In this document: positions 55,898-64,000 of the stretch, in pieces
Numbering within the stretch: position 1 is the stretch's first letter
Layout of the letters: the number at the start of each line of letters is the position of its first letter
Assembly: GCF_900091955.1 (NCBI RefSeq)
Contig: NZ_FMDF01000145.1
Coordinates: 1-64,000 of the forward strand
Direction of reading: 5' to 3'
Origin: Streptomyces sp. Ncost-T10-10d
Lineage (GTDB): Bacteria > Actinomycetota > Actinomycetes > Streptomycetales > Streptomycetaceae
Length of the DNA stretch: 64,000 nucleotides
The notes under the pieces: model-generated
Databases searched by the model: none
Told to the model about the DNA's origin: nothing
The model's input: only the letters and a program-made list of their open reading frames with translations
Program-made: the position numbers and the translations under genes

Positions 55898-57027
55898 ACA
55901 GGCTCGAACTTGCCGGGCTCGCCACCCGCCCCGCCCAGGTGTGGGGCGGCATCCGGCTGGTGCCGCTGGTGCGCGAGCAGCCGGTCGAGGGGCTTCGGCT
56001 GCACCGGGAGATCTACACGGGTTACGGGAACGGCGTCGTGGACGTCGGTCCGCGCACGCATTACACCTCGTACATCCCGCACGGCTTCGTCGCCGACTGG
56101 TCCGGCGAGGGCGCCCGGTCCGCCGCGTACGGTACGCAGCTGGGCGCGGGCGCCTCGCCCGGGAACGCGCCGCCCCGGACCGCACGGCTCCAGCGCAACC
56201 GCCACCACCGCATGGCCAAGCGGCAGCCGGGCGACCGGCTGCGCTTCCTGCCGCTGCACCTCGCGATGGAGGGCTATCTCGCCCTGCACTTCGGTGGCCC
56301 CGCGGTCGCCTGGGAGGAGTGGTCGCGGCAGGCGCTGCGCGACGGGCTCTCGCCGCGTGCCGAGGACGCTTACATGGGGTGGTCGGTGCGCGGGCTCGGC
56401 GACGCGCTGCGGGCCTTCGAGATCCATCCCGGCCAGTGCGGGGTGATGGTGTACGCGGCCGATGCGCTCGCTGCCGCCTTCGTTCTGCCGCACCCGGACG
56501 ACTACCGTCTGCTGCACCCTTCGCTCGTACAGGATCTGTACGGGGAACTGGTCCACCAGTACGCGCTGTACGGCGCGCCGGTGGCGGAGTTCGCGGCGCG
56601 GATCTCCGATGGACCGCATCTGCGGACGCTCGCCGGTCTCCGGGCGGCGGCGCGGGCGCAGGAGCGGGAGTGGGCCGAGGCGCACGACACCCTGTTCGCA
56701 CGTGAGCTGCTGGACACCTCGTACGCCTTCGACCGGGTGTACCGGATGGGCTCGTTCACACTGTGGCGGTTCCTGCCGCCGTTCCTGCGCAATGGGGAGG
56801 GCCAGCACATCGGTGAGACGATCACCGATCACAAGGGGCAGGTCGCGTATCTGAAGACGTTCCGGCTGTCCGAGGCCCAGATCAGGCGTGGTCATCTGCT
56901 GCACCGGCTCTCCGACGCGGACTGGCGGCTCGCGCAGGCGGCCGTGGCGCTGGGCACCAGCGAGGAGGAACTGGTGCGCCGGATCCGTTCCGCCGGTTTC
57001 GAGTCGCTGCTCAGGGCCCGCGCATGA
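55894..57027 (+). CDS. Conserved partner of the TROVE/vWA protein (ARPP-2-like?)
   Basis: A 377-residue soluble protein: VWGGIRLVPLVREQPVEGLRLHREIYTGYG, VDVGPRTHYTSYIPHGFVADW, FLPLHLAMEGYLALHFGGPAVAWEEWSRQAL, LRAFEIHPGQCGVMVYAADALAAAFVLPHPDDYR, and a C-terminal helical region with HIGETITDHKGQVAYLKTFRLSEAQIRRGHLL. I recall similar proteins as the ARPP-2 family of predicted RNA-repair or ADP-ribose-related systems, but cannot confirm this. GTG 55894 overlaps the vWA gene stop. The coupling implies a joint function. Confidence 0.6.
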   Translation: MNRLELAGLATRPAQVWGGIRLVPLVREQPVEGLRLHREIYTGYGNGVVDVGPRTHYTSYIPHGFVADWSGEGARSAAYGTQLGAGASPGNAPPRTARLQRNRHHRMAKRQPGDRLRFLPLHLAMEGYLALHFGGPAVAWEEWSRQALRDGLSPRAEDAYMGWSVRGLGDALRAFEIHPGQCGVMVYAADALAAAFVLPHPDDYRLLHPSLVQDLYGELVHQYALYGAPVAEFAARISDGPHLRTLAGLRAAARAQEREWAEAHDTLFARELLDTSYAFDRVYRMGSFTLWRFLPPFLRNGEGQHIGETITDHKGQVAYLKTFRLSEAQIRRGHLLHRLSDADWRLAQAAVALGTSEEELVRRIRSAGFESLLRARA

Positions 57028-57066
57028 AGGGCCGCTGAGGGCCCGCGCACAACGCAGGAAACCTCG

Positions 57067-57104
57067 GTAACACGGGGTTCACATCCGGGCAACGGACGGG
57101 AAAT
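57067..57104 (+). promoter_or_regulatory. GlnR box upstream of glnII
   Basis: GTAAC (57067), TTCAC (57078), GCAAC (57089) and GAAAT (57100) are each 6 nt apart, the same four-part pattern as upstream of glnA, with a degenerate second unit. It ends 68 bp before GTG 57173. Confidence 0.75.
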
Positions 57105-57172
57105 CGCGTCTTGCGAAGCTGCGCTGCACAGACCGGACCGCAGCACCGCAGGACCCGCAAAGGATGGCTTCC

Positions 57173-58216
57173 GTGACGTTCAAGGCTGAGTACATCTGGA
57201 TCGACGGCACCGAGCCGACCGCCAAGCTCCGTTCGAAGACGAAGATCATGGCCGGGAGCCCGTCGCAGGATGTCGCGGAGCTGCCGATCTGGGGCTTCGA
57301 CGGTTCGAGCACCAACCAGGCCGAGGGCCACGCCTCCGACCGGGTGCTGAAGCCGGTCTTCACGTGTCCGGACCCGATCCGCGGCGGTGACGACATTCTC
57401 GTCCTGTGCGAGGTCTTCGACATCGACATGACCCCGCACGAGTCCAACACCCGTGCTGTGCTGCGTCCGGTGGCCGAGCAGTTCGCCGGCCAGGAGCCGA
57501 TCTTCGGCATCGAGCAGGAGTACACCTTCTTCGACGGCCACCGCCCGCTCGGCTTCCCCGAGGGCGGCTTCCCGGCCGCGCAGGGCGGCTACTACTGCGG
57601 TGTCGGCGCCGACGAGATCTTCGGCCGCGAGATCGTCGAGAAGCACCTCGACAACTGCCTGACGGCGGGCCTCGGCATCTCCGGCATCAACGCCGAGGTC
57701 ATGCCCGGCCAGTGGGAGTTCCAGGTCGGACCGCTGTCCCCGCTGGAGGTCTCCGACCAGCTGTGGATCGCCCGCTGGCTGCTGTACCGCACCGCCGAGG
57801 ACTTCAACGTCTCCGCGACCCTCGACCCGAAGCCGGTCAAGGGCGACTGGAACGGTGCGGGTGCGCACACCAACTTCTCCACCAAGGCGATGCGCGAAGG
57901 ACCTGAGGGCTATGCCGCGATCATCACCGCGTGCGAGTCCCTGGGCGAGGGCTCGAAGCCGATGGACCACGTCAAGAACTACGGCGCGGGCATCGACGAC
58001 CGTCTGACGGGTCTGCACGAGACCGCCCCGTGGAACGAGTACAGCTACGGCGTCTCCAACCGCGGCGCGTCGGTCCGTATCCCGTGGCAGGTCGAGCAGG
58101 ACCGGAAGGGCTACATCGAGGACCGCCGCCCGAACGCCAACGTCGACCCGTACGTCGTCACGCGGCTGATCGTGGACACCTGCTGCACCGCGCTGGAGAA
58201 GGCCGACCAGGTCTGA
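57173..58216 (+). CDS. glnII: Glutamine synthetase II (eukaryotic-type)
   Basis: A 347-residue GSII: TFKAEYIWIDGTEPTAKLRSKTKI, LPIWGFDGSSTNQAEG, FGIEQEYTFFDG, GISGINAEVMPGQWEFQVGP, PVKGDWNGAGAHTNFSTKAMR and RRPNANVDPYVV are all standard. A heat-labile, non-adenylylated second synthetase, typical of Streptomyces. GTG 57173 is preferred over the ATG at 57164 because AAAGGA lies 8 nt before GTG but touches the ATG. Controlled by GlnR through the box just upstream. Confidence 0.96.
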   Translation: MTFKAEYIWIDGTEPTAKLRSKTKIMAGSPSQDVAELPIWGFDGSSTNQAEGHASDRVLKPVFTCPDPIRGGDDILVLCEVFDIDMTPHESNTRAVLRPVAEQFAGQEPIFGIEQEYTFFDGHRPLGFPEGGFPAAQGGYYCGVGADEIFGREIVEKHLDNCLTAGLGISGINAEVMPGQWEFQVGPLSPLEVSDQLWIARWLLYRTAEDFNVSATLDPKPVKGDWNGAGAHTNFSTKAMREGPEGYAAIITACESLGEGSKPMDHVKNYGAGIDDRLTGLHETAPWNEYSYGVSNRGASVRIPWQVEQDRKGYIEDRRPNANVDPYVVTRLIVDTCCTALEKADQV

Positions 58217-58235
58217 CCCCGTTCCGCCGTCCGCA

Positions 58236-58273
58236 CGAGGGGGCGCCCACCCGGCCGGGTGGGCGCCCCCTCG
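58236..58273. terminator. glnII terminator, 19-bp arms
   Basis: CGAGGGGGCGCCCACCCGG (58236-58254) is directly followed by its exact reverse complement (58255-58273), about 20 nt after the glnII stop. Confidence 0.9.
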
Positions 58274-58434
58274 TCGTGGCATCACGCGCGTGCCGAGGCG
58301 ACGGGTCCGAGGGGCGAGGCGGATGACGGCTCGTCGGCTGCGGCATCCCGGGGTGAGGAACGTAACGCGAAGCGTCCGTATCGACGAGTGGGAGAGGCCT
58401 GCTGCGCCGTCGCGTTCTCTGATTCAATGGGGGC

Positions 58435-58554
58435 ATGGCCAGCATCCAGTACACCTCGACAGGTCGCAGCGACCTCGAACCGTTCTGGCCGTCCCGTCAG
58501 CACCACGACTTCGACCGGGTGTGTTGCCGCGCGTTGAACGCGCAGGCCCTCTAA
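58435..58554 (+). CDS. 39-residue upstream reading frame
   Basis: ATG 58435 opens MASIQYTSTGRSDLEPFWPS...DFDRVCCRALNAQAL-stop, preceded by GGGGG. It lies 83 bp upstream of the winged-helix regulator in the same direction. The CC pair and position are reminiscent of short leader peptides of Streptomyces genes, but coding status is uncertain. Confidence 0.4.
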   Translation: MASIQYTSTGRSDLEPFWPSRQHHDFDRVCCRALNAQAL

Positions 58555-58637
58555 AGCCGCTCACCCGGCCTTCGGTCCGCGCGCACGCAAGCAAGTCCGT
58601 CCATCGACGACTCCTTCGCGCGAAAGAGCTGACCCTC

Positions 58638-59252
58638 ATGGCGAACACCCGTACCTTCTCCGCCGCAGCCGCTGCCACCGCGGCGCCTTCGGCGACCGCT
58701 GCGGCCACCAACTCTGCCCGCCCCCTCTCCCCCAACCGCCACCGGCTGCGCGCCGTCGACCCCGATGAGGTCGTCCAGCCGGCCGATGTCGCCGAGTTCC
58801 TGCCGCCGGGTGCCACCTGGCTGCCCGCACCCCAGCACACGGTTCCGGCACTGCCGGGCCGGCCGCCGATGATCGGCTACCTGGTGCTCGTACCGGCCGA
58901 TCAGCAGCCTGCCATTACCGCTGCGGCCGCCCAGTACGTGGTGCCGACGCCGGTGGAGGACCCGGCCACCACGGGTCCGGTCCGCATCGACCCCGTACAG
59001 CGCACCGCCGCGGTGGACGGGAAGACGCTCGACCTCACCTTCCTGGAGTTCGAACTGCTCGCCCATCTGGTCGCGCACCCGCACCGGGTGCACACCCGCG
59101 ACCAGTTGGTGACCACGGTCTGGGGCTACGGACATGTGGGCGACGGACGCACCGTGGACGTCCATGTCGCCCGGCTGCGCCGCAAGCTGGGCGCCGAGCA
59201 CCGCCGGTCGATCCAGACGGTGCGGCGTGTCGGCTACAAGTACGCCCCCTGA
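58638..59252 (+). CDS. OmpR/PhoB-type winged-helix DNA-binding protein
   Basis: A 204-residue protein. A low-complexity Ala/Thr-rich N-terminus (about 1-30) and an unclassified middle part (GYLVLVPADQQPAITAAAAQYVV) precede a Trans_reg_C domain: DLTFLEFELLAHLVAHPHRVHTRDQLVTTVWG, TVDVHVARLRRKLG, IQTVRRVGYKYAP. There is no receiver domain with phosphorylatable Asp, so it is an orphan, atypical regulator. It is downstream of glnII and convergent with the MMPL gene. Confidence 0.87.
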   Translation: MANTRTFSAAAAATAAPSATAAATNSARPLSPNRHRLRAVDPDEVVQPADVAEFLPPGATWLPAPQHTVPALPGRPPMIGYLVLVPADQQPAITAAAAQYVVPTPVEDPATTGPVRIDPVQRTAAVDGKTLDLTFLEFELLAHLVAHPHRVHTRDQLVTTVWGYGHVGDGRTVDVHVARLRRKLGAEHRRSIQTVRRVGYKYAP

Positions 59253-59330
59253 CAAGACCGACAGAACGTGGGAGCGGCCCTGGTCCGGTACGTACCGGAC
59301 CAGGGCCGCTCTCCTATGCCGGGTGGCCTG

Positions 59331-61469
59331 TCAGCCCCGCGCCCCCGACCCCACCGGAACCTCGCCCGTCTCCGGCTCGCCGTGCTCCAGGACCGGCAGT
59401 CGGGTCAGTCCGCGCGGAGTCCGCCAGTTCCGCTCCCCCAGCAGCGCCATCACGGAAGGCAGCAGGATCATCCGTACGATCGTGGCGTCCAGCAGCACCG
59501 CGACAGCGAGGCCGACACCCATCTGCTGCATGTCCTGCATCGACAGCGTCCCGAAGACCGCGAACACCGCGACCATGATGACGGCCGCCCCGGTCACCGC
59601 CCCCGCCGTCCGCCGGATGCCCTCGTCGATCGCGGCCCGGGTGTGCAGACCGCGGTCGCGGGCCTCACGGATCCGGGAGACCACGAACACGTGGTAGTCC
59701 ATGGAGAGTCCGAACAGGACGACCAGGACGAACAGCGGAATCCACGCCTCGATCGCACCGACCCCTTCCGAGCCGATCAGCGAGGCCCCCCAGCCGTGCT
59801 GGAAGACGGCGACCATCACTCCGTACGCGGCGGCCACGGAGAGCAGGTTGAGCAGGATCGAGGTCACGGCGATGACGTACGAGCGGAAGCAGAACAGCAT
59901 CAGCAGGAAGGTCACCGCCGTGATGAACGCGAAGACGGGGACGATGCCGCGCTTCAGCTGGTCGTTGAAGTCGACGGATCCGGCGATCTCCCCGGTCACG
60001 TACACCTGGGCCCCGGTCCCGTCGAACGCGGCGGGCAGCCGCTCCTTGCGCAGCTCGGCAAGGCCGGCCTTGCCGTCGGGGAGCGGCACCTCGATCTCCG
60101 CGACGTTCTGCGCCCTGTGGACGGTCACCTTGTCGAAGCCGTCGAACGCCTTGCGCAGCGTGGGCGCCTCGATGTTGTCGGCCTTGACCACCACCCGCGC
60201 CGGAGCGGGGCCGCCGGGGAAGCTCTCACTGATCTGCCGGTAGGCGACCGACAGCTGCGAGTCGGAGCCGAACTGCTTCTCCAGGCCCAGCTGTTCGGTC
60301 TTCATGCCGAGCGCGGGCGCGGCCAGGGCGAGCAGCACGACGACCGAGGCGACCGCGAAGATCTTCGGCCTGGACAGGACGGGCTTCAGCACCGTGCCGG
60401 CGAGCCCGCCACTGATGCGTGCGCGCCGGTTGTCACGTCGGCTCGGGCGCCGGTTGAGGAACGGCACACGTCCCGCGTCGATCCGGTCGCCCAGCCAGGA
60501 CAGCAGCGCGGGCAGCACCGTCACCGACCCCAGCATCGCGATGAAGACCACGATGATCGTGGCGAGGGCGAAGCCCTTGAACAGCATCAGTCCGGACAGG
60601 AACATGCCGGCCATCGCGACCATGACCGTGAGCCCGGAGACCAGCACGGCCCGGCCGCTGGTCGCCGCCGCGATCCGCAACGCCGTCTCGGCATCGCGTC
60701 CCGCCGCCCGCTCGTCGCGCTCGCGCCGCAGGTAGAAGAGGCAGTAGTCGACGCCGACGGCGAAGCCCATCAGGAACATCACGGAGTACGTGGTCTGGAA
60801 CAGGTGCAGTTGGTGGCTGGCGAGCGACAGCAGTCCGAAGGCGGCCATGCACGCGGTCAGTGCCAGCCCGACGGGGAGCAGCGCCGCGACGACGGCACCG
60901 AAGGCGACCAGCAGAATGCCCAGGGCCAGGGGTACGGCGGTGAACTCGGCCTTCTTGAAGTCCTCCGAGAGCAGATCGCCGAGCCACTTCCCGGCACTGG
61001 CTTCGCCGAACTGGTGGATGGTGGCGTCGGGGTGGTCCGCCCGGACGGCGGACACGGCGTCGAGCACGGGCTGCACCCTGTCCGGCGCCGTCGCCGCGTC
61101 CCCCTTCATGTCAAAGGTGATCAGCGCGTCCTTGCCGTCCTCGGAAGGGATCGGCGGCGCGAGGTTCGCCACCTCGCCGGTCCTCCCGATGGCGGCGGAG
61201 ACCTCGCGGGCGACATCCTGCCAGTCGCCCGCCTTCGCGGTGGACACCATGACCAGCTCGCCGGCGGGCTGCCCCAGCCCGGCGTCGTCGAGGATCTGTT
61301 CGGCCCGCGCCGAATCACCTGCGGCGTTCTCCGAGTCGGTCATCTCGACCAGCCCGGATGCACCGCCGATGCCCGTGGCGAGCACGACGAAAAGCAGCCA
61401 GCCGAGAATGGCGGTCTTGCGGTGGTGTGCGCTCCACACACCGATGCGTGCCGCGAGGTTGCGCCTCAT
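59331..61469 (-). CDS. MMPL/RND-family membrane transporter
   Basis: A 712-residue transporter with two sets of membrane helices: TM1 near 19-36, a large extracytoplasmic loop to about 170, TM2-6 with RND motifs MGFAVGVDYCLFYLRRERDERAAG (GxDYxLF) and, in the second half, LFGLSMDYHVFVVSRIREARDRG (GxSMDYxxF). Typical actinobacterial MMPL proteins export lipids or hydrophobic compounds by proton motive force. Substrate unknown. It is divergent from the sensor kinase gene. Confidence 0.93.
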   Translation of the reverse strand: MRRNLAARIGVWSAHHRKTAILGWLLFVVLATGIGGASGLVEMTDSENAAGDSARAEQILDDAGLGQPAGELVMVSTAKAGDWQDVAREVSAAIGRTGEVANLAPPIPSEDGKDALITFDMKGDAATAPDRVQPVLDAVSAVRADHPDATIHQFGEASAGKWLGDLLSEDFKKAEFTAVPLALGILLVAFGAVVAALLPVGLALTACMAAFGLLSLASHQLHLFQTTYSVMFLMGFAVGVDYCLFYLRRERDERAAGRDAETALRIAAATSGRAVLVSGLTVMVAMAGMFLSGLMLFKGFALATIIVVFIAMLGSVTVLPALLSWLGDRIDAGRVPFLNRRPSRRDNRRARISGGLAGTVLKPVLSRPKIFAVASVVVLLALAAPALGMKTEQLGLEKQFGSDSQLSVAYRQISESFPGGPAPARVVVKADNIEAPTLRKAFDGFDKVTVHRAQNVAEIEVPLPDGKAGLAELRKERLPAAFDGTGAQVYVTGEIAGSVDFNDQLKRGIVPVFAFITAVTFLLMLFCFRSYVIAVTSILLNLLSVAAAYGVMVAVFQHGWGASLIGSEGVGAIEAWIPLFVLVVLFGLSMDYHVFVVSRIREARDRGLHTRAAIDEGIRRTAGAVTGAAVIMVAVFAVFGTLSMQDMQQMGVGLAVAVLLDATIVRMILLPSVMALLGERNWRTPRGLTRLPVLEHGEPETGEVPVGSGARG

Positions 61470-61757
61470 GGCGTGTTCGCCCCCAGAAGTCAGACGGAAT
61501 CAGATGGAAGTGGAAGAAGTGCGAGGAAGTAAGAGGAAGTCGACGTCGAATGCGTCGTCGATGAATCTAGGAACGGGACGCCGCCCGTCCCAGCCGCCGA
61601 AGCCCCCTCTCACGGAGCCGTAGGGCGAAGTCGTCGGGGTGGTGCTGGGTACACCCCGGCCCGGGTGGCGAAACGGCTGACACCCAGGGAGCCGGCCGGG
61701 TGAGACTGTCTTCGGACGGGTCCGGCACGAGGGCCCGGCGAGGGGAGACGGACCGAG
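61470..61757. other. Divergent promoter region of MMPL and sensor kinase genes
   Basis: 288 bp without a convincing gene. It contains GGAAGT-type purine repeats near 61510-61545 and the GAGGGGAGA ribosome site of the kinase gene. No clear operator palindrome seen. Confidence 0.4.
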
Positions 61758-63026
61758 ATGAACGCGATACGGACCCGGACACGGGGCGCGCTGCTGGCAG
61801 CCTGGCGGGGCGTCGTGGTATCGATCGCCAGCCTGTTCGGGTCGATCACCCTCTTCGTGTGGGCCGTGCTCTCCATCGTCTTCATCCCGCTGGGCATCGG
61901 CCTGGTCACCACCCCCTACGTGCTGGAGCTGGTCCGCAAGCACGCCAACCGGCGCAGGCTGCTCGCGGTCACCTGGTGCGACGTCCGCATCCCGGTCCCG
62001 TACCGCCCCTTCCCGAAGGATGTGCGCTCCGGCTTCACCGGGCAGGTGGAGCGGACCACGCTGCTGCTGAAGGACCCGGCGACCTGGCGTGACATCCAGT
62101 GGCTGCTGGTCGACATGACCGCCGGCTATGTGGTGGCGGTCCTGGCCGCCGGGCTGATGGTGTATCCGCTGGAGGGTTTCGTCCTGGCGGCCGGGTTGTG
62201 GCGGGTCTTCACCGACGACCGTTACTGGTATGCGTTCGTGCCGGTCGACAGCCAGGCGACAGGCCTTGCCGCCGCCGCGCTCGGTGTGGTGTTCTTCGCG
62301 ATCGGTCTGCTGGTCGGCCAACCGCTGCTGCGGCTGCACTTCGTGATCGCCCGCGCGATGCTGGCCCCCACCCAGGAGCAGGAACTGGCCCGGCGCATCG
62401 ACCGGCTGACCGAGACGCGGCACGAGGCCGTGGACACCGCCGCCTCCGAACTGCGGCGCATCGAGCGGGACCTGCACGACGGTGCGCAGGCCAGGCTGGT
62501 CGCCATGGGCATGAACCTGGGCACCGTGGAGGCGCTCATCGAGAAGGATCCGGCGCAGGCGAAGAAACTCCTCGCCATGGCCCGCGAGTCATCGGCCGAA
62601 GCCCTCACGGAGCTGCGCGATCTGGTCCGGGGCATCCACCCGCCGGTCCTCGCCGAACGCGGACTCGGGGACGCGGTCAAGGCGTTGGCGCTGCGGCTGC
62701 CCTTCGCGTCGGAGGTCCGGGTGGAGCTGAGCGGCCGGGCGGACGCCGCGATCGAGTCGGCCGCGTACTTCGCGGTGAGCGAGACGCTGACGAACGCGGC
62801 CAAGCACTCGGGGGCCGATCGCGTCTGGGTGGACATCCACCACGCGGACGCCGTACTGCGGGTCTCCGTCACGGACAACGGCGGGGGCGGTGCGGCGGTC
62901 GGATCCGGCTCCGGCCTGAGCGGAATCGAACGCCGACTCGGTACATTCGACGGCATCATGGCCGTCAGCAGCCCTGCGGGCGGTCCCACCATGGTGACCA
63001 TGGAGATCCCTTGCGAGTTGTCCTAG
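61758..63026 (+). CDS. Two-component sensor histidine kinase (HisKA_3, NarL-type partner)
   Basis: A 422-residue kinase. About four to five membrane helices in residues 10-190 form a putative-sensor domain (SLFGSITLFVWAVLSIVFIPLG; GYVVAVLAAGLMVYPLEGF; AAALGVVFFAIGLLVGQ). The phosphorylated His is in RRIERDLHDGAQARLVAMG (about residue 239), the N box in SETLTNAAKHSGADR, and the G boxes in DNGGGG and GLSGIERRLG. The signal is unknown; this sensor type often responds to envelope conditions. It overlaps the response regulator gene. Confidence 0.93.
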   Translation: MNAIRTRTRGALLAAWRGVVVSIASLFGSITLFVWAVLSIVFIPLGIGLVTTPYVLELVRKHANRRRLLAVTWCDVRIPVPYRPFPKDVRSGFTGQVERTTLLLKDPATWRDIQWLLVDMTAGYVVAVLAAGLMVYPLEGFVLAAGLWRVFTDDRYWYAFVPVDSQATGLAAAALGVVFFAIGLLVGQPLLRLHFVIARAMLAPTQEQELARRIDRLTETRHEAVDTAASELRRIERDLHDGAQARLVAMGMNLGTVEALIEKDPAQAKKLLAMARESSAEALTELRDLVRGIHPPVLAERGLGDAVKALALRLPFASEVRVELSGRADAAIESAAYFAVSETLTNAAKHSGADRVWVDIHHADAVLRVSVTDNGGGGAAVGSGSGLSGIERRLGTFDGIMAVSSPAGGPTMVTMEIPCELS

Positions 63027-63658
63027 CCGAAGATCTCTTCCTGCTGCGCGACGGGCTGGTCCGCCTACTGGAGGCGTACGACTTCGAGATCGCGGCAGCG
63101 GTGGAGACCGGACCCGAACTGACCCGGGCCCTGGACGAGTTGGAGCCGGACGTCGCGGTCGTCGACGTCCGGCTTCCACCGTCCCACACGGACGAGGGCC
63201 TGCAGTGCGCGCTGGCGGCCCGGCAGGCCAGGCCGGGGCTGCCGGTGCTCGTGCTCTCGCAGCATGTGGAGCAGTTGTACGCGCGCGAGCTGCTGGCGGA
63301 CGGCAACGGGGGCATCGGCTATCTGCTCAAGGACCGGGTCTTCGACGCGGAGCAGTTCATCGATGCGGTACGCAGGGTCGCCGCGGGCGGCACCGCGATG
63401 GACCCGCAGGTGATCTCGCAGTTGCTGTCGCGGCGCTCGCAGGACAAGCCGATGGGCGGGCTGACTCCGCGTGAGCTGGAGGTCATGGAGCTGATGGCAC
63501 AGGGCCGTTCGAACGCGGCGATCGCCTCACAGATGGTGATCACGGAGCGGGCGGTGGCCAAGCACACCTCGAACATCTTCGGGAAGCTCGGCCTGCCGCC
63601 GTCCGACGACGACAACCGCCGTGTTCTCGCGGTGCTCGCCTATCTGGACCGGGGCTGA
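63011..63658 (+). CDS. LuxR/NarL-family response regulator
   Basis: A 215-residue regulator: receiver with acidic pocket VVLAEDLFLLRDGL, phospho-acceptor Asp in VAVVDVRLPPS (about 54), Lys in GIGYLLKDRVFD, and a LuxR helix-turn-helix LTPRELEVMELMAQGRSNAAIASQM. The start is TTG 63011, with GGAGA 5 nt upstream; it lies inside the kinase gene (16-bp overlap), and the next in-frame starts would cut off the receiver strand. Confidence 0.9.
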   Translation: MRVVLAEDLFLLRDGLVRLLEAYDFEIAAAVETGPELTRALDELEPDVAVVDVRLPPSHTDEGLQCALAARQARPGLPVLVLSQHVEQLYARELLADGNGGIGYLLKDRVFDAEQFIDAVRRVAAGGTAMDPQVISQLLSRRSQDKPMGGLTPRELEVMELMAQGRSNAAIASQMVITERAVAKHTSNIFGKLGLPPSDDDNRRVLAVLAYLDRG

Positions 63659-63736
63659 GTCACACCGTTCCCGGCCGGTGTGCATGAGTGGGTCCTGAGC
63701 GCACCGGGGTGACCATCGCACGATTCGCTCGTTCTG

Positions 63737-64000
63737 TTGAACGTGCGCCCACTGCCAGAGGTACCTTCCGCAGCCGCCCCGGTCGATGTGGAGCAGGCCG
63801 GGGCCGCGCTCGTCGAGCACTATCCGCGACTCGTCCGGCTCGGCTATCTCGTACTGCCGCCGTCCCTCGGCTGCCATCGCCGTGTTCTGACGGCGCACGC
63901 CCTGGCCCAGCGGGCGCTGCTGTCGGGACGCGGGGCAGGGCGTGTGGCCGAGGGCGGCGTTCCACCACTGCGCAGGTCCGCCGGTGCGGTGGTGGTGGCC
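63737..64000 (+). CDS. Conserved Streptomyces protein (5' part, cut by window edge)
   Basis: The frame opens with TTG 63737 or GTG 63743 (NVRPLPEVPSAAAPVDVEQA) and continues GAALVEHYPRLVRLGYLVLP and RRVLTAHALAQRALLSG to the edge without stop. The pattern (LVEHYPRLVRLGYLVLP) is familiar from conserved Streptomyces proteins with sigma-factor-like N-termini, but the visible 88 codons do not allow a function. Confidence 0.6.
   Translation, partial: MNVRPLPEVPSAAAPVDVEQAGAALVEHYPRLVRLGYLVLPPSLGCHRRVLTAHALAQRALLSGRGAGRVAEGGVPPLRRSAGAVVVA

Noticed and set aside
59268..61532. 754-codon plus-strand open frame opposite the MMPL gene
   Set aside because: His/Gln/Arg-rich mirror of a transporter gene whose RND motifs are unmistakable on the minus strand.

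Overview
The window is high-GC actinomycete DNA with Streptomyces-type coding and signals: GTG and TTG starts, many 4-base ATGA/GTGA overlaps, long GC hairpin terminators, a bldA-type TTA codon and a SARP regulator. The backbone genes are a primary-metabolism block (lipB, lipA, a small conserved gene, a DUF4191 gene, an RDD gene, glnA) and, about 51 kb further on, glnII. Both glutamine synthetase genes keep a recognisable four-part GlnR box. From memory, in S. coelicolor these loci lie much closer together (about a dozen genes), so two large accessory blocks appear to have been inserted between them here.

Block 1 (about 6.12-19.68 kb) is an integrated actinomycete integrative and conjugative element (AICE). 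On the minus strand it has a tyrosine integrase, an excisionase, a replication module (DUF3631 ATPase, a small protein, a primase-polymerase) with CCGCTAC iterons, an FtsK/Tra-type DNA translocase with a cluster of GGTGTCAG octamers just downstream (candidate clt), and a tightly coupled transfer/spread operon of small proteins behind a long structured leader that carries a boxA-like antitermination sequence. A GntR repressor with paired 18-bp operators and a GNAT gene read the other way. The attachment core appears to be the last codons of glnA: CTTCGACAT recurs at both ends, and the right copy is followed by a stop codon and a strong hairpin that look like the displaced original glnA end.

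Block 2 (about 19.9-47.5 kb) is a type II (aromatic) polyketide cluster. It has KS-alpha, chain-length factor, ACP, AcpS with an unusual N-terminal extension, KAS III, an acyltransferase, a ketoreductase, three cyclase types (SRPBCC, TcmI-like, cupin), three ABM monooxygenases, two DUF1772 proteins, a SchA/CurD protein, an SCP2 protein, an O-methyltransferase, an SDR, an asparagine-synthase-type amidotransferase, a membrane-anchored multicopper oxidase, two exporters, carboxylase beta and epsilon subunits, a SARP and a MarR. The cyclase set and amidotransferase suggest a pentangular-polyphenol-like product. I see no flavin monooxygenase, P450, halogenase or glycosyltransferase. Eight non-coding regions carry heptamer repeats spaced exactly 11 bp (TCGAGNN-like), the arrangement of SARP binding sites; together they form a candidate SARP regulon map.

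Right side (47.5-64 kb): a secreted GQTQ-repeat protein, an XRE regulator, a lipoprotein, an ArsC-like protein, a hydrolase/MarR pair sharing a perfect palindromic operator, an oxidoreductase, a vWA/TROVE-like gene coupled to a second conserved gene, glnII, a winged-helix regulator, an MMPL transporter, and a two-component system. The window cuts a gene at each edge.
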